Assembly: GCF_004078635.1 (NCBI RefSeq)
Contig: NZ_RZNB01000010.1
Span: 1 to 47,454 of the forward strand
Source of the DNA: Labedella phragmitis
Lineage (GTDB): Bacteria > Actinomycetota > Actinomycetes > Actinomycetales > Microbacteriaceae
Direction: 5' to 3'
DNA length: 47,454 nt
In this document: positions 25,392-33,262 of the stretch, in pieces
Layout of the letters: every line of letters starts with the position of its first letter
Position numbering within the stretch: position 1 is the stretch's first letter
Program-made: the position numbers and the translations under genes
Notes under the pieces: model-generated
What the model was told of the DNA's origin: nothing
Databases searched by the model: none
The model's input: only the letters and a program-made list of their open reading frames with translations

Positions 25392-25413
25392 TCCCACAGT
25401 GAAAGGAGGAGAC

Positions 25414-25497
25414 ATGAAGAACGAGACCACGATGCGCTGGGTCGCCCTCGCCCCGCTCGCGCTCATCGCCATCGCGATGTTCAGCCAGTGGAGCTGA
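25414..25497 (+). CDS. 27-aa single-pass membrane protein
   Basis: MKNETTMRWVALAPLALIAIAMFSQWS. The ATG has an excellent Shine-Dalgarno AAAGGAGG 5 nt upstream. One hydrophobic helix (about residues 9-24) spans the membrane. Its last 20 residues align without gaps to the end of the 43-aa protein downstream (W, L, L, M, S and W shared), so the two are likely paralogues. It leads an operon with that protein and the MFS pump under the operator at 25372. I infer an accessory role for the pump, comparable in idea to AcrZ-type small subunits; no known family is recognised. Confidence 0.7.
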   Translation: MKNETTMRWVALAPLALIAIAMFSQWS

Positions 25498-25552
25498 CCA
25501 CCACCATGCATCACCCCCTTCCGCACGACCTTCAACTGAAAGGACAAGAACC

Positions 25553-25684
25553 ATGACCGACAACGTCACCCCCGCGACCACCCCGGCCGCCTCCCGCACC
25601 GGACAGGGCGAGAAGACCGCGTGGTGGATCACGTTCGGCGTACTCACGCTCGCCATCGTCACCATGCTCAGCCTCTGGAACTGA
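25553..25684 (+). CDS. 43-aa single-pass membrane protein
   Basis: A polar, Thr/Pro/Ala-rich N-terminus (MTDNVTPATTPAASRTGQGEK), then one helix TAWWITFGVLTLAIVTMLSLW and a terminal Asn. AAAGGACAAGAACC precedes the ATG. Paralogue of the 27-aa protein 56 nt upstream. Composition and the retained W-x-S-x-W end argue for translation rather than chance. Function is inferred only from its place before the MFS gene. Confidence 0.7.
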   Translation: MTDNVTPATTPAASRTGQGEKTAWWITFGVLTLAIVTMLSLWN

Positions 25685-25695
25685 CGTGCATGAGC

Positions 25696-25765
25696 CCGGG
25701 GTGTCCGGCAACGCCGGTCACCCCGGATCCCCTCACTGACTCACCGGATCGCGGGTGCACCCCGC
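25696..25765 (+). promoter_or_regulatory. Two hairpins in the leader between small genes and MFS gene
   Basis: CCGGGGTG-T-CCGGC, AAC loop, GCCGG-T-CACCCCGG (25696-25726) makes a 14-pair stem with one T-T mismatch. GCGGG-TGCAC-CCCGC (25751-25765) follows. They lie 11 nt after the 43-aa stop and before the AAAGGAG of the MFS gene. They could attenuate the pump relative to the small proteins, or protect the upstream message. Confidence 0.5.
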
Positions 25766-25789
25766 ATCCCCTCGAAAGGAGCCCCACCC

Positions 25790-27211
25790 ATGACCACCAC
25801 CACCCCGGTCGCTGCGCCCGCGCCGACCACCCGCAGCACTCGTCGCTGGCTCGCCCTGAGCATCCTCGCCCTCGCGCAGTTCCTCGTCGTTCTGGACGCC
25901 TCGATCGTCAACATTGCACTCCCCGTCCTCGGCCAGCAGCTCGGGATCGACACCGCAACCCTCGCGTGGGTCATCACCGCCTACGTCCTCGCCTTCGGCG
26001 GACTGCTCCTGCTCGGCGGCCGTCTCGCCGACCGCTACGGACACCGCCGCATCTTCCTTATCGGCACGGCCGGCTTCGTCGCCGCCTCGGCCCTCGCAGG
26101 CCTATCGGTTACCAGCGAAATGCTCCTCGCCTCCCGCGCTCTCCAGGGTGCTTCCGCCGCCCTCCTCGCCCCCGCAGCGCTTGCCCTGCTCACCCACCTC
26201 TTCCCTGAGACAAAGGACCGCACAAAAGCCCTCGGAGTCTGGGGTGGGGTTGCGGGCATCGGGTCCGCGGCTGGCGTGCTCCTCGGCGGCGTCCTGACCG
26301 CTGCCCTCGGATGGCAATCCGTGTTCTTCATCAACGTCCCGATCGGCGCGATCGTCCTCGTCGCGATCCCTCTGCTCATCACTCGCGACAAGTCAGGCGC
26401 CCACGGCAAGCTCGACATCCCAGGAGCGGCCACGATCACCGGTGCACTCGTCGCCGCCGTGGGCGCACTCAGCGCCATCGAACAGGTCGGCTTCGCACAC
26501 CCACTGACCATCGGCCTCGCCGCAGTCTCGATCGCCCTCGGTGTCCTGTTCGTCTTCATCGAGCGCCGCACCGCCGAGCCCCTCGTCCCACTCGACGTTT
26601 TCAAGAACCGCAACCTTACGGTCGGCAACATCGTGATGCTCCTCATCGGCGCAGCGATGGTCGCCCTGTTCTTCGCCCTCTCCGTGTACATGCAAGCCGT
26701 CCTCGGCTACGACGCCCTCACCACCGGCCTCACCCAACTTCCGCTGGCCGGGGCCCTCGTCGTCGTCGCAGGCCTCGCGCCGTCGATCATCCACCGCTTC
26801 GGCACGAAGCCGACCCTGATCGGTTCGCTGATCGTTCTCGCCGCCGGGCTGGTCTGGTTGTCGTTCGCTCCGTCCGATGCCCAGTTCCTCACCCAGATTC
26901 TGGGACCGAGCCTGCTCATCGGAGTCGGTATGGGCGGCGCGTTCGTCACCACCACGCAACTGTCGGTCGACGGCGTTGAAGGCGGCGAAGCAGGACTCGC
27001 AGGCGGGCTCATCAACACCAGCCAGCAGATCGGCGGCGCACTCGGCCTCGCCATCCTCGGCACCATCGCCGCCCTCCGCACCGAATCACTGATCGAAGCC
27101 GGCGTCGGCGCGCCGGAAGCTATCACCCGCGGCTTCTCTTGGCTCTTCCTCGGCACAGCCACGGTCGCCGTCCTCGGCGCCATCACCGCGGGGTTCGTGC
27201 GCAAAAACTGA
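25790..27211 (+). CDS. DHA2-type MFS multidrug efflux transporter (EmrB/QacA-like)
   Basis: A 473-aa proton-driven exporter with about 14 hydrophobic segments. Signature parts: LALAQFLVVLDASIVNIALPVLGQQLGI (the family D-A-S-I-V-N-x-A-L-P motif in TM1), GGRLADRYGHRRIFLIG (motif A), RALQGASAALLAPAAL and GWQSVFFINVPIGAIVLV. The ATG at 25790 follows AAAGGAG by 10 nt. Controlled by the TetR upstream, preceded by two small membrane proteins in the same transcription unit. Substrate range cannot be read from sequence. Confidence 0.92.
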   Translation: MTTTTPVAAPAPTTRSTRRWLALSILALAQFLVVLDASIVNIALPVLGQQLGIDTATLAWVITAYVLAFGGLLLLGGRLADRYGHRRIFLIGTAGFVAASALAGLSVTSEMLLASRALQGASAALLAPAALALLTHLFPETKDRTKALGVWGGVAGIGSAAGVLLGGVLTAALGWQSVFFINVPIGAIVLVAIPLLITRDKSGAHGKLDIPGAATITGALVAAVGALSAIEQVGFAHPLTIGLAAVSIALGVLFVFIERRTAEPLVPLDVFKNRNLTVGNIVMLLIGAAMVALFFALSVYMQAVLGYDALTTGLTQLPLAGALVVVAGLAPSIIHRFGTKPTLIGSLIVLAAGLVWLSFAPSDAQFLTQILGPSLLIGVGMGGAFVTTTQLSVDGVEGGEAGLAGGLINTSQQIGGALGLAILGTIAALRTESLIEAGVGAPEAITRGFSWLFLGTATVAVLGAITAGFVRKN

Positions 27212-27384
27212 CTCGACCCGCCGGCGCGCCGGGCGGTGAACCGACTCAGAACATGAGGCGGGCGCCGCCCGGCATCCGCCGTGACACGACGAGTTCTCTC
27301 GTCGTCGACCGACACGAAACTAGACGACCACAGCTTCGCACGACCTCAGCCAACCATCGACGATCACCGCTGTATGCGCGCACG

Positions 27385-27798
27385 GTGAGCTACCGGGAGT
27401 CGGTGGAGCCTATGGCACACAGCTTCGCGCGAATCATCATCGTTCGTGAAGGTGAAGCTGACTGGATCGGTGAGCACCATTCGCAGCACGTCACCCTCGG
27501 CGATGTTCTGGTGATCGGCGCGAACACGCGTTGCGGGGCAACGCTCGACTACGCGATGACCGCCACCACGATGTACCTCAACGACGATTTCCTCACGGAT
27601 CAGATCTTCTGGCAGTTTGCCGCATCTTTCACCGACAGGCGTGATGTTCGACACAATCTGAAGACGCATTATGAGCCCGCGCAGGTACTACGAATCGGCG
27701 TTGACGCCGTAAGGAACCTTGCGCCACTACTCGATGAGTTTGTCGCCATCGGTGCGGATGGCGGCTCGAGCGGATCAAGCAAGTGGACCAGCCAGTGA
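27385..27798 (+). pseudogene. AraC-family regulator, N-terminal cupin part only
   Basis: From a GTG at 27385 the frame reads VSYRESVEPMAHSFARIIIVREGEADWIGEHHSQHVTLGDVLVIGANTRCGAT..., TTMYLNDDFLTDQIFWQFAASFTDR, YEPAQVLRIGVDAVRNLAPLLDEFVAI. This matches the cupin-like sensing domain of AraC regulators found on actinobacterial mobile elements. The DNA-binding double HTH that should follow is missing: the frame stops at 27798, just before the terminator and tRNA fragment. The truncation probably happened at island insertion. Confidence 0.65.
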
Positions 27799-27818
27799 CC
27801 ACATCCAGAAACGACGAA

Positions 27819-27852
27819 GCCCTGGTGAAAGCTGCCTCTCACCAGGGCTTTT
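27819..27852 (+). terminator. Rho-independent terminator at the left island end
   Basis: GCCCTGGTGA (27819-27828) and TCACCAGGGC (27839-27848) followed by TTTT. A near-identical hairpin stands at 40809-40843 beside the intact tRNA-Pro, so it is part of the duplicated attachment region. Confidence 0.8.
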
Positions 27853-27854
27853 CA

Positions 27855-27896
27855 TCGGGATGACAGGATTTGAACCTGCGACCCCTTGACCCCCAG
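27855..27896 (-). pseudogene. Displaced 3' half of tRNA-Pro(GGG), left island end
   Basis: It contains, 5' to 3' on the minus strand, the loop CTGGGGG, anticodon-stem strand TCAAG, the T-arm (GCAGG, TTCAAAT, CCTGT), acceptor strand CATCCCG and discriminator A. The D-arm and 5' acceptor strand are absent. Its acceptor strand pairs with CGGGATG and its anticodon strand with CTTGA, both found in the 5' half at 40966-41011 but not in the intact tRNA. It marks one end of the insertion. Confidence 0.85.
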
Positions 27897-27989
27897 GCGT
27901 CCAAATGGCTCGATTCAAGCTGAAAACCGCGTAGTTCCACGGATCAGATCATGCAGGGCGGCTCATGCAGTGCATGGTTTGCATGGCAC

Positions 27990-28014
27990 TGGTCCCCTTT
28001 TGGTCCCCCTGGTC
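27990..28014. repeat. TGGTCCCC direct repeats near the left end
   Basis: TGGTCCCC at 27990-27997 and 28001-28008, then a partial TGGTC at 28010-28014. The same motif and spacing recur near the right end (40678-40781), about 100-170 nt from the tRNA. This resembles arm-type integrase binding sites. Confidence 0.6.
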
Positions 28015-28263
28015 AACGGCGAGGTATGGATGCGACCGACGCTATCTAGGGATTTCGCAGAGGTCAACCAACCAAGAACTCCGCGCGCCCTCGGCAGCTG
28101 ACGCTCTCAGAAATGTCGTCCTGCCTCGGAAAGCCGTCGCTGCGCTTCCGCAACTCGCCACCGTGGAATGAGCCTCCTGGAGACACATCAGTGGATGCCC
28201 CCCTGGGGCGGTTCCGGCTGCGATGTGGCTTGGGACGGCGCCAAGTGCGGACAGGACGGCAAC

Positions 28264-28651
28264 CATCGACAACATCCGTGGCATGGCGACGCTGGCAGGC
28301 ATCAGCACCGTGACCGGCAGCGCCGTGAATGCGCAGGAGAACGCGGAAGCCCTTCGAGTCGTGGAGGTGCTGTTGGCCGCAGGCTTCGTCATCGCGGCGG
28401 CACTCGCGGCATGGGGAGCGTCGCTGTGTGTCGCCGTGACCATCGAACAGCGCCGGCGCGACGTCGCCATCTTGCGCACGATACGCATGGACGCATCGGC
28501 CACTCGAAGCCTTATCAGGTCCGAGGCCTGGACCGTCGGCGTGATCGCCTGTGCTCTCGGCATCGTCGTCGGGAGCACAGGCGGCTGGGCGAGCTGGGCG
28601 GTCCTCGCCGGCGTCGTGGGAGGCAGTTACGAGTTTGTACTTGGTCAATGA
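28264..28651 (+). pseudogene. FtsX-like ABC permease, C-terminal remnant
   Basis: The frame contains VTGSAVNAQENAEALRVVEVLLAAGFVIAAALAAWGASLCVAVTIEQRRRDVAILRTIRMDASATRSLIRSEAWTVGVIACALGIVVGS. The EQRRRDVAILRTIxM segment and the two flanking helices are typical of the FtsX/MacB permease C-terminus. The N-terminal part and the ATPase partner are missing, and the end runs into the inverted repeat at 28641. A remnant, not a working gene. Nothing else is supportable in 28015-28263. Confidence 0.6.
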
Positions 28652-28683
28652 ACAAGTTAACGGTTATCTTGTTCATCGACCAA
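28641..28683. promoter_or_regulatory. 43-bp inverted repeat, TetR-operator-like
   Basis: TTGGTCAATGAACAAG (28641-28656) and CTTGTTCATCGACCAA (28668-28683) are complementary at 15 of 16 positions around an 11-nt AT-rich centre. At 28700 an ATG opens MVERRGARARST, the usual beginning of TetR proteins, but the frame loses similarity at once. I read this as the leftover operator and start of a TetR gene that once controlled the FtsX transporter. Confidence 0.5.
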
Positions 28684-28863
28684 CGTGGGAGATGATCCGA
28701 TGGTTGAGAGGCGGGGAGCTCGCGCACGGTCGACGTCAGCGGTCAGATGCTCCTGCAGGGCCTCGTCGATGCCGGATGTCGGAGCATCCGGGTCCGAATC
28801 CTCCAACGCCGAGCACAGCGCAGGTGCAGGTGCAGCACACACCAACGCCCGCGCGAAAAGACC

Positions 28864-29898
28864 CTACGGCCGCACGAGCACCTTCAGCGCGGCGCGCGCG
28901 CCCATGAGCCGGTAGCCCTCGCCGGTGTCATCGAGCGGCACCTCGGCGTCGAACACGGCGCCGGCGTCCACGTCTCCGGCGAGCACGCCCGGCAGCAGCT
29001 CGGGGATGTAGCGCCGCGCGGGTGCCAGGCCACCGGTGATCGTCACGTTCGCACCGAACTGTTCGCGGCCGATCGGTCCGGTGGCGTACTGCGGCACGCC
29101 GACGCGGCTCACCGCGCCGCCGGGGCGCACCATCGCCATCGCTTGCGCGAACGCCGGAGCGTGGCCGACGGCCTCGAGCACGACGTGCACGCCGTCTCCC
29201 CCGGTCATTTCGCGCACGGCCGCCACCGCCTCGTCGCCGCGCGTGGGCACGACATCCGTCGCCCCCCACCGACGGCCGAGTGCGAGCCGCGACTCGTGAT
29301 GGCCGAGCAGGATCACCCTCTCGGCCCCGAATCGAGCGGCGGACAGGGCTGCGAACAGTCCGACCGCACCATCGCCGATCACCGCGACCGTCGACCCGGG
29401 TAGCACGCCTCCGGTACGCGCCGCGTGATATCCCGTGCCGTACACGTCGCTCAGGGTGAGCAGCGCCGGAATCCGCTCGTCGTCCTCGCTGACATCGACC
29501 GGCACGAGCGTGCCGTCGGCCAGCGGCACCCGCACCGCCTCGGCCTGCGCGCCGCCGATGCCGTCGCGGCCCCAGATGCCGCCGATGCGGCATGAGGTCT
29601 GCAGCCCCTCAAGGCAGAAGTCGCACGCGCCGCACGAGAACATGAATGGCGCGATGACCACCTGCCCCGACCGCACGGTCGCGACGTCCGCGCCGACCGA
29701 CTCGACGACACCGACGAACTCGTGCCCCATCGGCTGGCCGCCGGGCGGCGGTGTCGCCCCGTGGTACGGATGAAGGTCGCTGCCGCAGACGCACGCGCGC
29801 AACACGCGCACGAGGGCGTCGGTGGGTTCGACGAGCCCCGGGTCGGGAGCGTCGATGACCGCGACGTCGCCGGGGCCGAAGAGATAGGTGGCTCGCAT
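28864..29898 (-). CDS. Zinc-dependent alcohol dehydrogenase (MDR family)
   Basis: A 344-aa medium-chain dehydrogenase. Catalytic-zinc residues lie in CVCGSDLHPYHG and GHEFVGVV. The structural-zinc cluster is CGACDFCLEGLQTSC (four Cys). The NAD(P) fold is VAVIGDGAVGLFAALSAARFGAERVIL. The family oxidises alcohols or reduces aldehydes, including formaldehyde-type products. It is the last gene of the island operon, 44 nt after the flavoenzyme stop, and could remove an aldehyde made by that enzyme (inference). Start ATG at 29898. Confidence 0.9.
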   Translation of the reverse strand: MRATYLFGPGDVAVIDAPDPGLVEPTDALVRVLRACVCGSDLHPYHGATPPPGGQPMGHEFVGVVESVGADVATVRSGQVVIAPFMFSCGACDFCLEGLQTSCRIGGIWGRDGIGGAQAEAVRVPLADGTLVPVDVSEDDERIPALLTLSDVYGTGYHAARTGGVLPGSTVAVIGDGAVGLFAALSAARFGAERVILLGHHESRLALGRRWGATDVVPTRGDEAVAAVREMTGGDGVHVVLEAVGHAPAFAQAMAMVRPGGAVSRVGVPQYATGPIGREQFGANVTITGGLAPARRYIPELLPGVLAGDVDAGAVFDAEVPLDDTGEGYRLMGARAALKVLVRP

Positions 29899-29942
29899 GA
29901 ATGTCCGTCCTCGATGCAGCTCGGATGAAGCTCAGAAGCAGC

Positions 29943-31106
29943 TCAACGGGCACCCGCGCCAGTCAGCACTGGATGCGCCGCCGCCCGGAACCCCGGGTTG
30001 TACAGCGCGTGGCCCCCGTCGAGGGCGAGCGCCGCCGCCATCTCGCCAATGATGGGCGCGAACTTGAACCCGTGACCCGAGAACGCGGTCGCGGTCACGA
30101 TGCGCCCATCGTGGGTCACGTCGATGATCGGCACCTTGGTCTCTGTGTACAGGTCGGGGTGCACGCTGTAGCGCACCGGCTCCGGATGCAGATCCGGCAG
30201 GAACCATGCTGCGTTGCGACCGATGGTGCTGAGCAGCGCCGGGTCGGGGCGCCATTCGAGCTGATCGGCGCCGGCGGCGGCCGGCAGTATCCGTCCGGGC
30301 GACACCTTGACGGTGTAGCCGTCTACGCTCGGCGCACCGAAGAAGTGCACGTCGCCGCGGTCGCGTATAAACGTGGGGAAGGATGCCGCGGCGAATGCGT
30401 CGAGCGACGCGCGCGGCGCGAACCAGGTCAGCAGCACCGAGCGCACCTCGGTGCGTGCGGCGATCTCGGGGTCGAGGCGCGATGCCCATGCCCCCGCGGT
30501 GACGATCGCCCGCCGCGCGGTGAAGCTGCGAGCGCTGGTCTCGACCCGCACCCGATCGGTGCTAACCGGCGAGACGTCGACGACCTCTTCGCCGGATGCG
30601 ACCTGCGCACCCGTAGCCACCGCGGCTCCGACCGCTTCGAGCACGGCCCGCTCGGGGCGCAGCGCTCCCCCGAGGTGGTCGAGCACCGCGATGTCGTCGT
30701 CGTCGAGGGCGTGCTGCGGGTACCGCTCGCGTGCCTCGGCCGTGGTGAGCACGTCGTGCGGCAGCCCGTGCGCGGTGACGCTCGAAAGCACGTTGCGCAT
30801 CGCGGCGGTGTCGGGCCGGCCGATGCTGAGCGTGCCCACCGGCAGCAGCACGGGCGTCCCTGCGCGCTCCTCGAGCTCGAACCACAGCTCGCGCGCCCGC
30901 AGCAGCATCGGCACGTACGAGGCGCCCTCGTGGTACGCGGTGCGAAACAGCCGGGACTCGCCGGCGAATGCCCCGTAGGGATGGCCGATGCCGTACTGTT
31001 CGACGCCGATCACCGAGAGCCCGGGGCGCTGGCTCAGCCGCCACAGCGCCATCGAACCCATCGTGCCGAGGCCGATAACGGCCACGTCGTAGTCAGGGAT
31101 GTTCAT
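29943..31106 (-). CDS. Sarcosine-oxidase-like FAD-dependent amine oxidase (MSOX/SolA family)
   Basis: A 387-aa flavoprotein. The N-terminus has DVAVIGLGTMGSMALWRLSQRPGLSVIGVEQ, then GHPYGAFAGESRLFRTAYHEG, and near the end SGHGFKFAPIIGEMAAAL, all close to monomeric sarcosine oxidase and N-methyltryptophan oxidase. Lys267 (YTVKVSP) fits the oxygen-activating Lys. The Cys that binds FAD covalently in MSOX (CxYT) is Asp318 here (PDLYTET), so flavin binding is probably non-covalent. The family oxidises N-methyl or cyclic secondary amino acids. ATG at 31106, 10 nt after the cyclodeaminase-family stop. Confidence 0.9.
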   Translation of the reverse strand: MNIPDYDVAVIGLGTMGSMALWRLSQRPGLSVIGVEQYGIGHPYGAFAGESRLFRTAYHEGASYVPMLLRARELWFELEERAGTPVLLPVGTLSIGRPDTAAMRNVLSSVTAHGLPHDVLTTAEARERYPQHALDDDDIAVLDHLGGALRPERAVLEAVGAAVATGAQVASGEEVVDVSPVSTDRVRVETSARSFTARRAIVTAGAWASRLDPEIAARTEVRSVLLTWFAPRASLDAFAAASFPTFIRDRGDVHFFGAPSVDGYTVKVSPGRILPAAAGADQLEWRPDPALLSTIGRNAAWFLPDLHPEPVRYSVHPDLYTETKVPIIDVTHDGRIVTATAFSGHGFKFAPIIGEMAAALALDGGHALYNPGFRAAAHPVLTGAGAR

Positions 31107-31116
31107 CTCGGTCCGA

Positions 31117-32247
31117 TCAGGCGAGGAAGGGCTCACGCCAGAAGTTCAGCGGGGTGCCGATTCCCGCGCGCCGGGCGGCGCGGTACACGTGCGCACCCCA
31201 GGCGACGTCCTCGATGGGCAGCCCGCCGAAGCCGAACACGTGGATGCGCTCCTCGTCGGTGCGGCCCGGGCGCGTGCCGGCGACGATCTCGCCGATCTCG
31301 GCGATGTCGGCCACGTCGAGCCGCTCTTCGGCGACGAGGTCCATGAGTTGCATCCCCATGAACCCGAACGACTCGTGCGTGGGGAAGGTGTACCCCTTCG
31401 CCCATGTTTGGAAGATTCCCCGGCTGTCGAGCACGGCGTGAGCACGCTCGGTGAGGAATTCCGCATCCAGCCGCACGTTCGCCGGCAGGCTCACGAACGC
31501 GCCCGGCTTGAGCCAGCGCTCGTCGAGATACGGGTAGTTCGCGCTTCCGGCGGGGCTGACGGTGGCGACGCTGACGATGTCGGCGTTCGCGACGGCATCC
31601 GAGACGCTGTTGGCCACCGACACGTCGAGCTGCGGATGCCTCGCCCGCACGCTCGCGAGGTAGCGCTCGAGGCTGGCGGCGGCGCGGCCGACTACCCGCA
31701 CGCGCTCGAGCCCGGGGCGCACCGCGACGAACGCGTCGAGCGAGGTGCTGTTCATCGCGCCGGGCCCGATGATCGCGACCTCCCGGGCGTTGGCGGCGGC
31801 GAGGTACCGCGCCCCCACGCCGGGAACGGCCGCCGTGCGGTACGCGCTCACCAGGTTCCCCGCCATGACAGCGACGGGCGCGCCCGTGTCGGGGTCGTTG
31901 AGCACGATCGTGTGGATCGACCGCGGCAGTCCGACCTCCTTGTTCGCGACGTTGGATCCGTACCACTTCACTCCGGTGAAGTGCACGTCGCCGCCGAGGT
32001 AGGCGGGCATGGCGGCGAACCGCCGATCGGGGCCGGCCACCGGCATCCGCGGGAACGGCGTCTCGGCGGGAAAGGTGAGGTTGATCCCCTGCGCGTTGGC
32101 CTGAGGCCCCGAGAGCCGGTAGTCGCCGACGGCGAACAGCCGCAGCGTCTCGGCCATCACGTCGATACAGGCGGCGATGTCGGTCACACCGGCGGCCACG
32201 GTGTCGGGCTCGCTGAGAAAGAGCAGGTCGATGCGGGTGTCGCTCAC
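31117..32247 (-). CDS. Ornithine cyclodeaminase/mu-crystallin-family oxidoreductase
   Basis: A 376-aa NAD(P)-binding protein: GVKWYGSNVANKEVGLPRSIHTIVLNDPDTGAPVAVMAGNLVSAYRTAAVPGVGARYLAAANAREVAIIGPGAMNSTSLDAFV. RTAAV and the GPGAMN Rossmann loop are family marks. Members cyclise ornithine to proline, or reduce or form ketimines, N-alkyl amino acids and alanine. The GTG at 32247 has an excellent AAAGGAG upstream. The context (amino-acid transporter, amine oxidase) suggests imino or N-alkyl amino-acid chemistry. The exact reaction cannot be read. Confidence 0.88.
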   Translation of the reverse strand: MSDTRIDLLFLSEPDTVAAGVTDIAACIDVMAETLRLFAVGDYRLSGPQANAQGINLTFPAETPFPRMPVAGPDRRFAAMPAYLGGDVHFTGVKWYGSNVANKEVGLPRSIHTIVLNDPDTGAPVAVMAGNLVSAYRTAAVPGVGARYLAAANAREVAIIGPGAMNSTSLDAFVAVRPGLERVRVVGRAAASLERYLASVRARHPQLDVSVANSVSDAVANADIVSVATVSPAGSANYPYLDERWLKPGAFVSLPANVRLDAEFLTERAHAVLDSRGIFQTWAKGYTFPTHESFGFMGMQLMDLVAEERLDVADIAEIGEIVAGTRPGRTDEERIHVFGFGGLPIEDVAWGAHVYRAARRAGIGTPLNFWREPFLA

Positions 32248-32341
32248 GAGCGACTCCTTTCCAGGGGTCGAAGGACGGATGCCGCGGCACGGCATGGTGC
32301 GGCATGCCGGCCGTGACGCGACGGCCGGCACACCGAGCGGG

Positions 32342-33202
32342 TCAGAGCAGGTTGGGTTCGCCGGGCTCGGTCGCGTCGACCGGGTAGTCGTACTTCTCGG
32401 CGATCTCGGCGAGTTCGCCCGAGGAACGAATCTCGGCGATGTCGTCGTTGATGGCCTCCACCAGCGCCTCGTTCGACTGGTTGACCGGGAAGTTCGTCTG
32501 CCCGATGTCCACGGTCGCCGGGATGCGCTCGTCGGCCTGGATCGGCATGATGCTGGCGCCGTCGACCGGATGCAGGTTGAGCTGCTCGACCGCGGCACCC
32601 AGCCCCATGATGACGCCGTCGACGCGGCCCGCCTGGAAGTCGGCCATCGCGGCGTCGCCCGACGGGTAGGTCTTGAGGTTGTCGCCAAGCAGCTCCGCGA
32701 GGTTCTCGGCGTTGGTGAGGCCCTGACCGACGCCGATGGTCATCGCGGCGATCTCGTCGGCGGTGTCGGCGCCGGTGGTCGAGATGAGCGACAGCGGAGA
32801 GGTGACGACGGGGTCGCTGAGCAGCACGACCTCCTCGCGCGCGGCGGTGCGGTACCAGGAGCCGAGCGTGGTGTCGGCGCGGCCGTTCTGCACCGAGGTG
32901 ATCATCGCGGCCGACTCGCCGGGCACGACCTCGATCGTGAGGCACTCCATCTCGGCGATGCGGGTCATCACGTCGCCCTCGACCCCGGTCAGCTCGCCGT
33001 CCTCGTAGATCGAGAACGGCGCGTAGGGGTACTGCGCGACGGTGAGCACGCCCTCAGTGATGGTGGTCACGTCGGGGTGCGCGGGTGTACAGGACGCGTC
33101 GGGCGCGGAGGTAGAGGATGCCTCCTCGGTGCCGGAACATCCGGCGAGCACGGCGGCGGCGGTGACGAGGAGCACGGGGGTGAGAAGGTATGGGGTTCTC
33201 AT
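32342..33202 (-). CDS. Amino-acid ABC transporter lipoprotein binding protein (SBP family 3)
   Basis: A 286-aa lipoprotein: signal peptide with lipobox VLAGC (Cys22), then SBP_bac_3 landmarks GVLTVAQYPYAPFSIYEDGELTGVEGDVMTRIAEMECLTIEV, GRADTTLGSWYRTAAREEVVLLSDPVV and DFQAGRVDGVIMG. It delivers a polar amino acid or derivative to the two permeases. 94 nt separate it from the cyclodeaminase-family gene. The upstream 60-nt gap contains a short GGGTGT-type repeat. Confidence 0.9.
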   Translation of the reverse strand: MRTPYLLTPVLLVTAAAVLAGCSGTEEASSTSAPDASCTPAHPDVTTITEGVLTVAQYPYAPFSIYEDGELTGVEGDVMTRIAEMECLTIEVVPGESAAMITSVQNGRADTTLGSWYRTAAREEVVLLSDPVVTSPLSLISTTGADTADEIAAMTIGVGQGLTNAENLAELLGDNLKTYPSGDAAMADFQAGRVDGVIMGLGAAVEQLNLHPVDGASIMPIQADERIPATVDIGQTNFPVNQSNEALVEAINDDIAEIRSSGELAEIAEKYDYPVDATEPGEPNLL

Positions 33203-33262
33203 GGGATTTCTCCGAACTGTGAGGAGTGAGGTGAGTGGTGCGGGTGTGGGTGTGGGTGTGGG

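Noticed and set aside
29901-31346. 481-codon plus-strand frame over the sarcosine-oxidase-like gene
   Set aside because: Antisense shadow of a gene with clear FAD-binding and family motifs.
33232-33262. GGGTGT repeat as a regulatory element
   Set aside because: A short run of GTGGGT units in the gap between permease and binding protein genes; simple-sequence drift is enough to explain it.
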